Of a DNA stretch of 64,000 nt, positions 51,118-64,000 are shown piece after piece. Origin of the DNA: Ciona savignyi (taxonomy: Eukaryota > Chordata > Ascidiacea > Phlebobranchia > Cionidae); contig CH003301.1 of assembly GCA_000149265.1 (NCBI GenBank), forward strand, positions 1,441,044-1,505,043, in the 5' to 3' direction. Position numbers and translations under genes: made by a program. How positions within the stretch are numbered: the first letter of the stretch is position 1; every line of letters starts with the position of its first letter. The notes below the pieces were generated by a model, which worked only from the letters and a program-made list of their open reading frames with translations, was not told the origin of the DNA and ran no database searches.

Positions 51118-51395
51118 ATAACTCGGCCGGTTAGCTCCATCAATAAAATCGTCGGTGATTAAATGGCAGTGGAAAAGTTATGGATTGAAACCAGCTGATG
51201 TGTCTCTGTGCAAGGTCCCCTGTATTATATCGCCTGAAACCAGTGGATTAATGGTTGTAGCTAAAACCTAAATAGCGTCTTAAGCTTATACAAAACACTG
51301 CTAATCTTCCCGGCCGAAAGGTAACCTGATAATTGCCCGTGTGATAACTCTCCAAGTTTTCCCATACTGGAACAAATTATCTTGAATATCCCATA
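51118..51395 (+). repeat. tRNA-derived SINE, diverged
   Basis: Plus-strand copy; head CTCGGCCGGTTAGCTCC is rearranged, and the body is recognised from GTGGATTAATGGTTGTAGC, CCTGATAATTGCCCGTGTG and CAAGTTTTCCCATACTGG. Old and indel-rich. Confidence 0.7.
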
Positions 51396-51550
51396 ATATT
51401 AACGTTTTTATGTAAGATTTAAATATATAAGCTTATATTTTATTGGGTGTTTAAACAATAAGAGAAAAGTAACTTGAATTTTTTTTAATTTATAGAAATA
51501 ATAAAGACGAAGAGATAACTTTTACCGTTATCTTTACCTTCTCCGTTGGT

Positions 51551-51639
51551 CGTGACCTTTCACCCCATTTCCTGCCCATGTAAGAGATTTGTACTTGAAG
51601 AGTTTTAGCCGTTGGCATTGGCACTGAACCATTCGACGG
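51551..51639 (+). repeat. Inverted duplicate, left arm
   Basis: About 89 bp, approximately 80% identical to the complement of 53618-53709. Shared blocks: CGTGACCTTTCACC, CATTTCCTGC, GATTTGTACTT and AGTTTTAGCCG. Confidence 0.8.
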
Positions 51640-53617
51640 GGAAACGAGGAAGGTTAATGTACAACCGCACCACTGTCTTTAGAAGGCGTTCGTGCAAATA
51701 TTTTCCTGTCTCTGCAATGCTAACTGACCTCGGCTGGCTGTCAATCAGAATACAAGCATAAAATTGAATAACTTTTAGTTGATTGTAAAGATTAGATACG
51801 TGATTTAAACCTAGTATTATTACAAATTTGTTTAAAACTTCGTACATTAGGAACCGTTTCTTAAACAAAAATCAACCAATAACTGCACATTAAACCTATT
51901 TTTTGAGCTGTATTTATTTCTTAAACTACATCGCGAACCAAGAAACATTGGCGTGAAAACTATTACATGTTGTAATACTCAGCCATACACGGAGTGCTTC
52001 TGTGTTACTCAGCAATCGTTCATTTGCATACCGTGATTATAAGGTTTCCACTTATCTCATACGGTTGCAGAGAAATGATTATTTTTGCAGAACGCCAAGT
52101 CCAGGCATTTCTTTCTCCATTTTAAATCAATACTTCTTTTTATTTTTCAAGTCTGCTTTATTTACAAGTATTTAAGCTACAGTTATTTCATATTTGAGGT
52201 ACATGTTTTTAAAGAAATGCATCGAACTAGTTAATTATTGAGAATATTTTTATTTTCTAAAATTACTTATCGCCAACGTTAAGGAGATATTACATGATCG
52301 CACACAAATGAGTTAGTACAAGACCTTTATCGAATTGAAACAATATGGCGAAAGACGATTAATCCAACCGTTAACACTGTTGTTTTAACTCGCGCTCTAT
52401 GGATTACAGTGTTATTATAATGGTAGGCAGAACAAAATGTTTAACCTTGTTAAGTAAACCTCTCTAGCAGGTGCATTTTTTTCTATTTTTCGTACTTAAC
52501 TCAGTATAGAATTCCTATACGATATGTTCGATTTCGCTGACTCCTCTTCTGCACTGCTGTATTCCTTAGCATGTATTTTATTACACATTTATTTTAGCTA
52601 GTGGCTTTAAATCGGATTTACACAACTTCTTCAGATTTTTTACATAACGATCAAGCAATAATCGTCATTTTTAATTAATGCTGCGATTCTACTGTGATTA
52701 CACGGTGTTATGAGGGATCGTTTCTCTGGGAATAAACATGGTATATTCTGTTATAATTATTTTATTATATATATTTTATTTATTTGTACGTTAATTTGTC
52801 CAATAATCTTTACCATTTTACTAAAATTACCAAATTTTATCTTGCCCTTTTTATACAATTTATATTTTCCCTTCTGTGATCCAATTATGAAATAGAATTT
52901 GGAATTTAAACAGTTAAACGGTTTATTGGCGACGATTTATGTTTGTAGTGAAAATGAGCAGCATCTGACACACAAACATAAGAACTGACATACAAACTGT
53001 TAAAAATGGAACAAAATGTTCATCAGTAACACTTTAAACCTTCTACTCATTGTAAAATATGGAACTGATTTAAGGTTTACGAATTGGGATACAAGAACTG
53101 CACACCTTGGTAATGGAATAAAGTATAAATTGTTGCACGTGTCTGTGATAAAATGATTAAATCGTCACGTATTCGCTTTGCAGCATTCTGTAAATTAAAA
53201 TGGTAGTGAGAGCAAAAGTTTAAAAGGCCAAGTATTTGAAAAGGTAACACGGCAAACTTCAATTTTGCGTGTATCGCTCGTTATATCTCAAGAAGCCTCT
53301 TTGTTTGTTTACAAGTAACTGGAAACCAGCAAAGTCAAGTCCAGTGTTTAACATAGACTTAGTAGATACGTGAGCGATAACCACGTATGGTGAAATGGAT
53401 AGTCCGTAACCAGGATAGAAGTAGTTAGCTCGCTTATCTAAGGGGTCATCTCTAGACGCCAGACATGGGGTGGAACTTCTTGGACAGCCCGCTTCAAAAA
53501 GTTAAAGGAGCCAAAGTGTAGCGAAATGTATGCTTTCCGTCATGTCATGAAGTACAATGGCCGGTAAAGTTACAGTTACAATGTTTTTTTCTTTGATAAT
53601 ACGTCTGCTAAGATGGA

Positions 53618-53709
53618 CCGTCTCTTCAAGGGTTCAATGCCAATGTCATCGGCTAAAACTGTTAAAGTACAAATCCTACATGGAGCAGGAAATGAGGTGA
53701 AAGGTCACG
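53618..53709 (-). repeat. Inverted duplicate, right arm
   Basis: Complement partner of 51551-51639. The plus-strand ORF that starts here continues far beyond the duplicated part and is not supported as a gene. Confidence 0.8.
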
Positions 53710-54029
53710 GAATGTCTGCGATACATCATGGACAAACTGACACGCACAACGTCACGCTATTTGGAATTGAATGTTGTAAGGTACACGGTGCTAGCTTTAT
53801 ATTTCGTAATGTCAATACGGCATGTCATGATGTATCTAGCATGCAGTATGGTAATGTCGACTACACCATTCATCTACCGACCAAACGCATTGGTCTTTTC
53901 CAAGCCGTCAGGCAGACGTACCAAGTACAATGCAGGACTTGTTTGTATTTATAAGATGTCTGTGTGAGGTGACCGCGAATGACGACAAGGATTTTAAACT
54001 CTCTACGCATATTTACCGAATGGCATTTG

Positions 54030-55757
54030 TTAATGATGAACTTTTTCTGGCCAAGGATAACCGCCAGGTTGTATCATAGCATCACTTGGGTAATACGTGG
54101 GCGTCGCCATCGCGCATTGTGAAACAACGGGACTTTCTGGTGGGCTCTGCGGAGAATATTGGTACCCGATCCCGGCCGAATGACGCGCTGATAAGTGGGC
54201 CTGGTGGCTGGAGTTTAAGGATGCGCTGTAACCAGTCTGTATCAAGCCCGGCCCGACTGAACACGCGCCATTATAATACGCAGGATTGGTAGGCATATGG
54301 TGGTGCGACATTGCAATGTGTTCAGCGTTCGATGCACCATCACTATAACCGCTAATGTGCGATGCGTGGTGTCCGGCTCCCCAACCGTTATACCCGTAAT
54401 GGCCGAGATGATACTTGTGATGAACACCAAACTGCGCATACGGGTTATAAACTCCGTCTACAAACCCAAACATGGTAGCTCTGTGGTCTAAGGCGGCAGA
54501 AGCAGTTGGCCGATATGGTCTTTTCATCCGACGCCGGCGTCGATAGTTGCCATTCTCGAACATATCTTCACAATTTGGGTCCAGCATCCAGAAGTTTCCT
54601 TTGCGCTCCCCGCCACCTTCCCGCGGAACTTTTATGAAGCATTCGTTCAAGCTAAGGTTATGTCGAATGCTGTTCTGCCAACCCTTTCGATTTTTCTCAT
54701 AAAACGGGAACTTATCCACGATATATTGATAAATACCGGAAAGAGTAAGCTTCTTCTCGTTAGAGTCTCTGATTGCCATTGCTATGAGGGCAACGTAACT
54801 GTATGGAGGTTTCTGTGTTCGACTTTTATCAGTTTCCTTATTTTCCCCCGATTTAACGGACTTATTGTTTTTGTTGTTACTGTTGTTTGTGTTTAAAGTT
54901 TCAGTATTTTGAGCAAGTTTGTTCTTGTTGCTTTTAGGTGATGCGGCTTTCAGAAATTTCGCATCCTTCTGTGGCGGTGGTTTTATATCCATTTTTTCAT
55001 GTTTATATTTAGTATCAACTTTGGCAGGCTTAGGACAGTTTTTCAAGTTTACAGGTTTATGTGTTTTTTCATTCGATGTTGGAGCAGTGGTTAAAGATTT
55101 TTCGCATCCGTTTGTGCTTGGAAGACTTGAAGGGACAGGTCTTCTTTCTATGTCTGGTTCATCTGGATATGGTTCATATGTATTTCGTGAGTGGTTGTTG
55201 GACGAAGGGGCAGTGTTAACTCGGTTTAATTGGTTCGAGTTACAGTAGTTATCGATAGGTTTGTCGGTACAATGGCTGGAATGCTGGTAGACGAACTTTG
55301 ATTGAACTTGACTAAATGTATTAGTTGGATCGTTCGCTTTTTGAGACTGATAAGAAGTAAGATACGACGCCTTCGTTATTTCACTGCTTATTCTTTGGAA
55401 AGCGGACGGAGAAGTGTGGGTTGATAAATGTGCTGAGTCACAATGTGAAGGACTTGCTGATTCCGGCACAATTCTTTGGTATGTCGAAGCTTGGTGAGAA
55501 TAATCTATGTCGTAATACTTCTCTGTGTCGCAGTACGCATCATCTTGATATTCATGCCGCTGGTACTGCTGGGCATAGGCATCACGGTATGTCAAATTCT
55601 CGTCTTGCCGTTTCGAGAATGCTGCTGGGTTGGTAATGTGGCACTGTCCATAATTTTCTGTGAGGTACGCTGGCCTGTCATCGTATCCAATTTTGTGGTA
55701 AAGTTGGACGTGACTCTGAGCCGGTCTGTGGACTTCTAATCGATTGCTATAATCCAT
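54030..55757 (-). CDS. FOXL2: FoxL2 forkhead transcription factor
   Basis: Nuclear winged-helix regulator; in vertebrates FOXL2 controls ovarian and eyelid development. A single uninterrupted 575-codon exon, as for most FOXL2 genes. The forkhead is at residues 316-411, starting [17 protein letters not shown], with [33 protein letters not shown] and [17 protein letters not shown]. The [13 protein letters not shown]-x-GNY and RRRRRMKRP features are FoxL2-specific, unlike FoxA. The 315-residue N-terminus is Tyr/Gln/His/Asn-rich and far longer than the vertebrate one (about 50). The C-terminus is His/Gly/Tyr-rich with a late SPQSPPESP. There is no polyalanine tract of the human type. On the minus strand a TTTTTTTCTAG acceptor-like site lies about 35 bases upstream of the ATG, so a 5' UTR exon further up is possible. 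The start is the first ATG of the open frame. Confidence 0.95.
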   Translation of the reverse strand: MDYSNRLEVHRPAQSHVQLYHKIGYDDRPAYLTENYGQCHITNPAAFSKRQDENLTYRDAYAQQYQRHEYQDDAYCDTEKYYDIDYSHQASTYQRIVPESASPSHCDSAHLSTHTSPSAFQRISSEITKASYLTSYQSQKANDPTNTFSQVQSKFVYQHSSHCTDKPIDNYCNSNQLNRVNTAPSSNNHSRNTYEPYPDEPDIERRPVPSSLPSTNGCEKSLTTAPTSNEKTHKPVNLKNCPKPAKVDTKYKHEKMDIKPPPQKDAKFLKAASPKSNKNKLAQNTETLNTNNSNNKNNKSVKSGENKETDKSRTQKPPYSYVALIAMAIRDSNEKKLTLSGIYQYIVDKFPFYEKNRKGWQNSIRHNLSLNECFIKVPREGGGERKGNFWMLDPNCEDMFENGNYRRRRRMKRPYRPTASAALDHRATMFGFVDGVYNPYAQFGVHHKYHLGHYGYNGWGAGHHASHISGYSDGASNAEHIAMSHHHMPTNPAYYNGACSVGPGLIQTGYSASLNSSHQAHLSARHSAGIGYQYSPQSPPESPVVSQCAMATPTYYPSDAMIQPGGYPWPEKVHH

Positions 55758-58700
55758 CGCGAAAAGTTCTGTTTATTTACAGCTAACAGACCTAGAAAAA
55801 AAGAGCAAGTGTTGATATAAATATTCAAGATATGAGCATATTGTTTACTGGGATACATATCTGCACGGAATATCAATGCAACGCGTACTATATGTATATA
55901 GAAAACTAATCAGAAGCAATATTAATACAGAACACTACGAATGATGTTATCGAAATTTAAAACTTATAGCTAAACGACTTTTTATTTAAATTCTTCAAAT
56001 TGCAACGTTGGAGCAACCTCTTTTATTACCTGTAAAAGTTGTTTCGTTTATATATGTTTTAAGGTTAATTTATTTAAGTAAATCGTTTGCGTTTTAGCTT
56101 TTATAATTTAAATTTTTAAATTACTGTGATAAATTCTGCAGTAACAATGAGTTTACCAAAATTATCACAACAACAAGAAATTGGTTTATATTACTTAACA
56201 ACATCATTATTTTAGTCTTTTGTTTAATGTAACTGAACATATGATTTGGAGAATCCGTTAAGGACTATTCATAGATGTAAATACAAAACCCAGCGCTAAA
56301 GAATTTACTGTTAAATTGTTTAGAAACATGGAGCGTGTCAGCTTTGCCGCCCTTCCCCCAAACGTTTGCCGCAAAAATTGAAACATTTCGGGACCAGAGC
56401 AACGAATTTCCGCTCCTGAGTAAAGAAACGTTTAATCTCCTAATGAAGATAGACAGTTTCTTTGCATTTATACCGTTTCCATTACCCGCTATGTTTTGTT
56501 GGCGAATAGAGCGCGAAATTTCGACGATCTGACGCTTGGTTGTGGGTCGTTAATATTATAAGGTAAAAGGCGAAACGGCCGAAGCACTTCGGCACAGGTA
56601 AATGAAGTTTGCGAATCGTGGCCAGCAAAAATTGGATTTTTGGCAAAGCAATACACAACCACACACCTATCTTCCGGTTGCTGAAATAGCACTTTACATA
56701 ACTATTCGGTATATAGTTTTAGTGCCCCCGAGCCTAGAAAACATATCCAAATAAGTAAAACCCAAAGGTAGTATATTAAAAAAGATATTTTAAGTCGTTG
56801 GTTTAACAAACTATCGGTTTGTAATTAAGGTAACAAGTGAGTAATTTAATTTTAGAAACAACTATTCATTATAGCTAATGTGTTATTTTACGTTCTGAAA
56901 CCGTTTTGTAAAAGTCATTTAATACAAAAACCCGTGAGACCTAATCTTAAAAGTCTACAACTGAACATAATTTAAGCGGGCGGCAATAAAATATTTAAAA
57001 ATCGACCGGAAAATTGATGCAGGAAGTTAAGGTGCCTGTACGTTTGACTTGTTGTATGGGTTAATTAGCTCCGTGCGCATCCTTGCCAAGAGAGTATTAC
57101 TTCGACCCAAGCTAATCGGGTGACTGGAAATGTAAAGCTGCGCTGGCGCTGTCGTTTACCCTCGTCCCGCTCTCCTAATCAAATTATTCCAAATCAATAT
57201 TAATAAATAGATTGGGTTTCTTTGAATAATTTAAAAATAACTGGATTGGAAAGAAACGCTTCGAAACAAAAATTTTGTATACTGTTGGAACATTTTAATG
57301 CGGTTTCACTTTTTAGGATTGGTACAACAGAAACTTTATTTTTTGCTTTACTGTATGACACTTTTTCGTTTTAACATCATACCAATGAATTAAAACGACC
57401 GTGGTTTTAAAGGTAGGTTACGCAGTTTTAACTTGACGAAGCATAGGCTACCGCAGTCACGCACAGTAAATAGATTGATATTTTGCTTCCATGTGCTAAT
57501 GTTCTATATATATATATATGTATGGATATATGTTTAGAAGAATATAAACCTAAAACAGGATTCGTATAAAAAATACAGAAAGTAGATGTACATTTTTAAA
57601 AGTGGAAATACTGATTTAATAAAATCATTTAATTTTCGCAATGTTTTACTTTCGAAACAACCGTAACACGCTATTGATTCAATGATATTCAACCTGCACG
57701 GGCAAATTTCAATTCAGAAATCTATTGAAGACAGGTCGACCGCAGAAATGGCCGAGAAATATTTTAATGAAATTTGAAAGAACTTCGTCGACCGAGATTC
57801 GGGTTGGGTTTAAAGCAACTGTATCGGCCAATCAAAATTGCGATAGGGCGTGACGTAACAGGGGGCTTCTCTCCCGGGTGGCCGTCGAACCTGATTTGCA
57901 CAAAACGTTCAGATGGTACTTTAAATAAACACATAAACTGTTATAATCGTCTTACTATCGTATGTTTTGCTTTATGCTTGAGTATCGGTTGTTTTAAACG
58001 TTAATTGGACAAGTTCTGGAGGGAAGCCAATGTGGCAGGTGGCAGCTAACATTGTGTGTTTTGTGTTCTTAACTTAACGCACGAGAAAGTAAACAAAAGT
58101 CTGGGGTCAGGTATGAATATAAGAGCACTTAGCGAAGTGTGCAGCTTGCTTTGGGCAGGAAAGATAGATCGTAAGCGATGGTAAACAAGAAAAGTGCATA
58201 GCTGACTCAAAGACAGCTGTGTGTCCGAAAAAGAGCGACATTGGCGCGGTTCTCTGACACCATTTGATCAAATCCCACCAACCGATTCATTTCGTTCGTC
58301 CAAAGATCTTATTTACGCGAAATTGTTTAGTAAAAACATTACAATTGCAGTACAATTGTGTTAACAATTAAGTTCACAAGTACAATTACAAAAAACACAG
58401 ACAATAGATTGACGATCAGATTTACATAGTGTTGTTAACTACCTATCGCCTTGCCATTTTTATGTACGGATTTTAAATTGGTTACCAATGTGTAGTAAAA
58501 ATTTTGGAAATTTTTGGTAATCAGTCAATACAGTCTTACGACTTCCCATAGACCATTAAACATAATAACCCGATGTTTCGCTCAACCAAACTATAATCCG
58601 AAATGTTGGTGATGGCAAAGTATCTGCGCCGGATTATTACTAAATGCTCAATTGGATACCCGGAACGTAGGGGTTCCGCGTTCCCACAAGCGGTTACCGG

Positions 58701-61700
58701 GGCCATTATAGTGGATTTTGAGTATGTTGGGACTGTGTAAAAAAAAACTAGTTTTTACAGACTTACAAGTTGTGAAAAGTAAGAAGGAACTGGGTATCAC
58801 AACGCCCATTTCCTGAACTAGAACATAAATTCTATGGCTAATTGAATTTATTTGAGCTGATTAGTTTGAGGTTTACAACCCATTACCCCTGTATTGTGAT
58901 TGGGACATAAATCTTATACAAGCGTTGTACCCGAAATAGAAATAGTAGTAGTGAAAAATATTATACTTTTTTCAATATTAACAAAAAACATTTTTTTGGT
59001 GAAGACCTTAACTTTTTGGACTAGATGATTTTAGAAGGAAAACTAGTTTAGCAACATTTACCCCAGTCTGTTGGGTTAACTATGGATCATTTTAATCGGT
59101 ATGGTTATTTAAACTGTTTAAAATTTATGACGAGCACGCTATTTGAAGCGAGAGTAACAAACATTACAAAACTGGAGGAAGATATTTACCCAACATAGAT
59201 CTATTCTAATAATTTGTAAGTATTGTACATTTATAGCTCATGAACTACAGACAAAATAAGAAAAATAAAAACAGAAGACCGGAATGACCCATTCTTTTTA
59301 AGACGATTCTGAATAAAACTATACTCCGCAATGTTCAATCCATTATACTGCGCCGGTGGAAAATTTCTTCTAATATTACGCCTGATATTCGAATTACAAG
59401 TTGCTTTTTTACTTTATAATACCAATGTATTTGGCTTTAAAGATTTTTTTTGACAAATATCATTTGTGCAATATTTATTGCTTAAAAAATAAATAATAGT
59501 GAAATTTCAAACCCCCCTAAAGATGTTTCTAGAACTTATTAACAAAGTGTATTAAGTAATTTTAAGAGATGTGTTGCGATAATAATTATAGCTCTAATTC
59601 GGCTAAAAGCTACTTCCATTCATAAATAATATCGTGAAAGTTTTATCGTAGCTTGTTTATAAACGCTAGTTGATTTGAATCGCCGGGGTTGATATACAAA
59701 ACGTGTGGGTCGCATAATGGCCGCGGGTTGACGAGGGAAAATGGCGGCGCGCGACGTAGAGGTGCTGATGCAGGATGGCGAATTGCAATTTGAAAACAAA
59801 GAAAAGAATGCCAGTCATCAAAAAAGGATGGAGTTTCAACATGGTGAAAAAACAACAAAGAAATAGAAACACTTTAGTACTTTTATACTTTAAAACTTAA
59901 GGACAGATTTAAACTTATAACTATGAAATTTGTAATTACGCCACTAAACAGGTTTTCATTGACAAATACGCATATATATACGCCTGACACTGACGCATTT
60001 CACCAAAACGAGCCATTACACAATTTGTCAGTATTATGCTTATACTGATTGATTTTCTCATATGCTATGATGTAGATTACCGACAAAGCATGTATGCCAA
60101 TAGCTACCACTCTTCAAAGCTACAACATGAACGGCACATTCATAAGTTCAAAGTTAGCAACATATAGATAATTTACATGAATTATCAATTATTTTACGAA
60201 AATTTCGGATCTTTACGGTTTTGTAATAAAACAATTACTGATACGTATATCAATTCGAATAACACTCAACCATCATGGTAAAAGTTCTATAACCAACACT
60301 CTTTTCTTTTCAAACTGGCGCACCACATTTTAAAACCTATACCAGTCTAATATACAATTACTAATTAATAAAACATACCTTTGTTTTACGGACTGCTCTA
60401 TAACTAAACTCACTTGCTACAAAAGACACAACTGTGGAAAGTGCTTTGCGAGAGAGGTGGTGAAAAAACGACTGCACTTGAATTTGTCTGCGTGGTCACA
60501 AACTCATTGCTTGAAATTTTAGCCGAAAAAACGGGACTGTCTCGCTTCACGTCACCTCAGAGTAAAAGTGGTCCCGGTGGCGATGGATCGGTGAGAAAAT
60601 TTCGCCCAAATTTCACCTCAAAATGGACGATTGGGAAGTTTTTAATCCATTCTCTCGCCACGAAGATATCGCTGCCGATGTACACATGGTCGGACATCAT
60701 TCAACATGCCTCTGTAACAATACAATATGTGACGTCACAATGCTTGCATTATAAGGAAAGAGTATAACAACAATGATTGTATTATGTTGCGCTTGAATAG
60801 ACTAATAGTAAATAGCTAGAAGTCGAAACTGTCGTAAATAAAAAATCATGGCCCATAATACTAATAAAGCCCCGTGAATTTTTCTTAATTTTTTATATAT
60901 AGTTTCGATCGTAATTATTCAGCAGGTTTTAAAAAACAAACTTTCACAAGTAGGCTGGCGCAAAATGCTCACTTATATAAGGTTTGGACTAATTACTTAT
61001 GCATGTAGTTGCCCAAACCTGTTACGTAGAAGTTTATATCATTATCGTCTGTCTATCAAATAAATTGGCTACCGGAGCTGGTCTATCTATTCATATTGCG
61101 ATAACCGTAGACCACAGAAATGAAAAATAAGGCCACCGGTTACAAATGTGGGAGGACCTACGTGTTTTCCAATATATAACGAATCTAGCTTGCTTGCTGT
61201 CAAATTCCGCACTGCAAGTTTCTTAGTGCTGGTTTAATCGAAATAAACCTGCGTTTTTTAACATTGGGTTTGGTTCACATTATGGAAATTGGAAAACAAT
61301 GTAATACATCACCGTGCTTGAGTCGTGTTTTGCAAATGACGACAAACAGAAAATATAATAAAATAACAAAAAAAAATAATAAAATAACAAAAAAATGTTC
61401 GTAAAATTCAACAAATTGTACGATTATAAACTATATATGGCTATCATTTATTTTAATTATTTATTCACTTTCTGACAATATAAATGGATTCTATTGGGCA
61501 AAAGTTCGTGTTTTACAAGGTCAGACACAATTTCCGTAGAACAGGAATCATCGGTAGCAGTTTAGAATATCTGTACGCAATACATCAATTGAAAATGTCA
61601 AACAAACACATAACAGATGTCCGAGAAGTGAAAAATAGCCGAACTGCGCCATTTGCTGCAGTTCAGCAAGTAGCCTATATACCGTGTTCAGATAGTAAGC

Positions 61701-64000
61701 GGTGTGACAAAGCTAACTTATCATAGTTTTCTTAAAATATTGAAACGGGTTATGGAACATGACGCTTTTACCCAGGATATACGGAGAGGCGTGATCTTAT
61801 ACAGGTAATGAGTTTCATCCAGGATTGTAAAATACCTGCCTATTTGAACAAGATAGAATATGTTGACTGAAGCCCGTATTGTATGCTATTTTTCATATAT
61901 ATACAAGTTATCCTTCTTGCTTTTACTCTCCAGTATAGAGGTATATCCCCAGTCGCAAAAATGTATGTACTTAGTCGCAAAAATTGTACATACAAAGCAA
62001 GTTTTAAAAAAGCTGCTACTGAGGTTTTTTTAAATATATGTAGTAACAACGCACTCTCATATTGTATTCAGAGAGAAATGTCAATATTATAATTTTAAAA
62101 TTTTGACAGATCGGCAAAGATGATAATTTAATTAAAAATTAGTAATAACAAGTTAATTAGAATTATTGGTTGATAATTGGTTTACTGTACAATTTTATAT
62201 ACGGATAACTCCCCCCTGTGTTTTCGGTGCAGTATTTAGATTTTTAGTTATTTTACATGACATGTCCTGCGAAATATAGTTGGTGTCTTGTTTAAGATAT
62301 GGAAATGCAAGTGAATATACTGTGGTTTGTTATTTATTCATTTGTTGAACTTTCGATTTAAAAACTTTCTTTGGTGACGTAAACAAAACAGCACAATACT
62401 AAATGAAGTGGAGAAGTGGTATTTAGATGCTTGTACACTTCGTGTGCGCAGCCTTCAAGCTGTGTGTGCTTGTGTCACACGCGTCACTAACGTTTTGAGT
62501 CGGGGCTATGTAGTTTAAACCCAGCTGTAACCCTAAGTTTGACCATGTCGGACAACTGACCCAACTTTAACAGTCATGGGTCAAGGACAAGGCGACAAGG
62601 GATTTTTAGGTCAAAGGAACGGAATTGTTACGTTACAACCGTGTGACAGCTGCTTCATTCACATTCCGTTTTGGGACAAATCTCGTATTTTTCGTTGGTA
62701 GTGACGTAATCTGTTTCAAAGCCCATCCCAAAAATGCACTTGTTAAGACTGGCCATTAGATTTAAATAGATTTGAGAGTCTGTTATAGAACCTTTTTTAT
62801 TTGGTCACTGTAAGTAACAGAGTTCGTTCCGCATTTACAACCTCCTTTCCGCCGCAAGTGGGATAAAACGGAAGACACCCTAACGTTTATGGCTTTCGCA
62901 ATCTGATTTTAAACAATCTATCGGTTTTCTGTATCTTAACTGTTGGTTTTGTTTAAATTTAAAAAAATATTCAATTGATAGTTCATAAATTATTTTAGCC
63001 AAAACATACAACAACACAATCAGAATACATAACAAATCCAGTTTAGTGTTTTAGGTATATTCTCGCGTGCTTCCTTGAACTGTTTTGTATGTTCCGTAAA
63101 TGTTTTAGCCTTTTGATTTTATACAGATCATATGGTAATTTTTTTTATTTTTTTATTAATTTTATCTTAAGGCTTTCACAGTTTAAAATACTTCTTGCAT
63201 TGGAGCAGCGGCTAACAGAGATTTAAAAACTGTATACATTTTTGCACAAATTGTAGTGAACTAAACACATTCGCCAAAGTTTGAAGGCACTATGCAAATA
63301 TTTGCATTTCAGACTGACCTATACAGTGCCACAGTTACCTACAGTCTTATCTATAGAGCAAGATAGATAGCTTCTAAAGTTACGGATATTTCTTTTGGGC
63401 TTGTTATCTCGCAAACAGCGGGGCGGCGTTAGAAGCGTGTACCTAAGCACCTGTATCAAAACATCTCAACGCGAAAGTTTTAAAATGGCGGGACACCTGT
63501 TTTAGAATTTGTTAAGTAATATACTCTTTTTACTTTAAAAAATATTAAAAGAATAAATAAATTGTTAATAAAATATTATAAAATATTTTGTACATATATG
63601 CATCCAGGAATTCTAATTTATCCATTAAACTAAAGATCTTCAAATTTGCCATTTATAGTATATACTTAATTTTTTGTTTATTAATATAGTATGTTGCGAT
63701 CTTTTGCAACGAAAAAAGAACAGAGAAAATATATACAATTGTTGAATACTTCCTAAACACAAGACATTTTAATATCGTTATTTAATATCGAAACGACTGT
63801 TTTTAAACACCTGAACAACTATTATTTTATTTCTTTAACATCGAGCGGAAAGGCTTTACATAAACGCAGTGGGTGGTTATGTGTTCCAACTGCTATAAAG
63901 CCATTAGAGGTGGAATTTAGAAAGTGTGATTGTGATAAAAACCTCTATGTTCCAATCAAGCAGGCACCGCAGCAGCCGCGAACAGCTATTTTAAGTCAAA
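55758..64000. other. FoxL2 upstream gene-poor region
   Basis: About 8.2 kb without a gene I can support. A GC-richer patch lies at 57000-57180, an AT microsatellite near 57506-57520, a possible SINE remnant at 58670-58740, and a CpG-rich patch with AAAATGGCGGC at 59700-59760. Two short ORFs, 59741-59866 and 60623-60754, start in good context but have no recognised relatives. It probably contains the FoxL2 promoter and enhancers, and possibly the 5' end of an unseen neighbour. Confidence 0.4.

Larger units (their letters stand above)
50950..54029. other. Intergenic region between Hand and FoxL2 (convergent)
   Basis: About 3 kb with no supported gene. It contains a diverged SINE, both arms of a short inverted duplicate, and an octamer-type ATTTGCAT at 52022-52029. 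The FoxL2 3' UTR occupies its right end. Confidence 0.45.

Noticed and set aside
53613..53954. 113-codon plus-strand ORF
   Set aside because: Its first 30 codons are an inverted duplicate of 51.6 kb and the rest has no coding character; more likely repeat-derived.
54030..55757. FoxA (HNF3) identity of the forkhead gene
   Set aside because: The forkhead has GGGERKGN and RRRRRMKRP motifs of FoxL2 and lacks FoxA signatures such as SISLITMAIQ-type helix 1.
61484..61726. 80-codon plus ORF
   Set aside because: No recognised motif, no splice partner, biased to random composition; not enough to call a gene.

Overview
The window looks like nuclear DNA of an ascidian tunicate, most likely a Ciona species. 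This is inference: the DNA is AT-rich, genes are compact with many short introns, one B''-type PP2A gene stands in for two vertebrate paralogues, and the Hand/FoxL2-type proteins are diverged. There is no operon, CRISPR array or bacterial-type signal. I rebuilt gene models by hand from conserved protein blocks, GT/AG sites and intron-phase bookkeeping, because most genes are split into exons too short to appear as long ORFs.

Layout. 1-1739 (+): the last four WD40 exons of TRAF7. 3098-3214 (-): OST4, a 38-residue oligosaccharyltransferase subunit. 4818-10237 (+): a GLD-2/TENT2 poly(A) polymerase in 11 exons, one intron of which carries a 1365-bp hAT-type element whose target-site duplication copies the splice donor. 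10238-14200: intergenic, with a 100-N assembly gap. 15875-22111 (+): a 13-exon secreted trypsin-like protease with two trefoil domains and a mucin-like linker. 23129-24995 (-): a six-exon cysteine-rich secreted protein of unknown family with a GPI-anchor-like tail. 27309-32649 (-): SEC62 in ten exons. 34504-46317 (+): a PP2A B'' regulatory subunit (PPP2R3) with two alternative N-terminal coding regions and a one-base frameshift in a highly conserved exon. 49405-50788 (+): a Hand-family bHLH gene. 54030-55757 (-): single-exon FoxL2. 55758-64000: about 8 kb with no gene I can support.

Repeats. A tRNA-derived SINE of about 300 bp with a TATCC-type tail occurs about a dozen times, in both orientations, mostly in introns and intergenic DNA. 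Other items are a second tRNA-like element, a small hAT-like MITE, two adjacent perfect palindromes at 33.1 kb, and a short inverted duplicate between Hand and FoxL2.

Functional view. OST4 and SEC62 both act at the ER membrane, and two genes encode secretory-pathway products (the protease and the GPI-like protein), but nothing suggests a shared pathway. Hand and FoxL2 are two developmental regulators lying about 5 kb apart. I did not find a convincing new multi-gene system. The best leads are the splice-donor-duplicating hAT insertion, the dual N-terminus PPP2R3 locus, the orphan GPI-like gene, the trefoil-mucin-trypsin architecture and the altered DNA-contact residue in the Hand-like protein.
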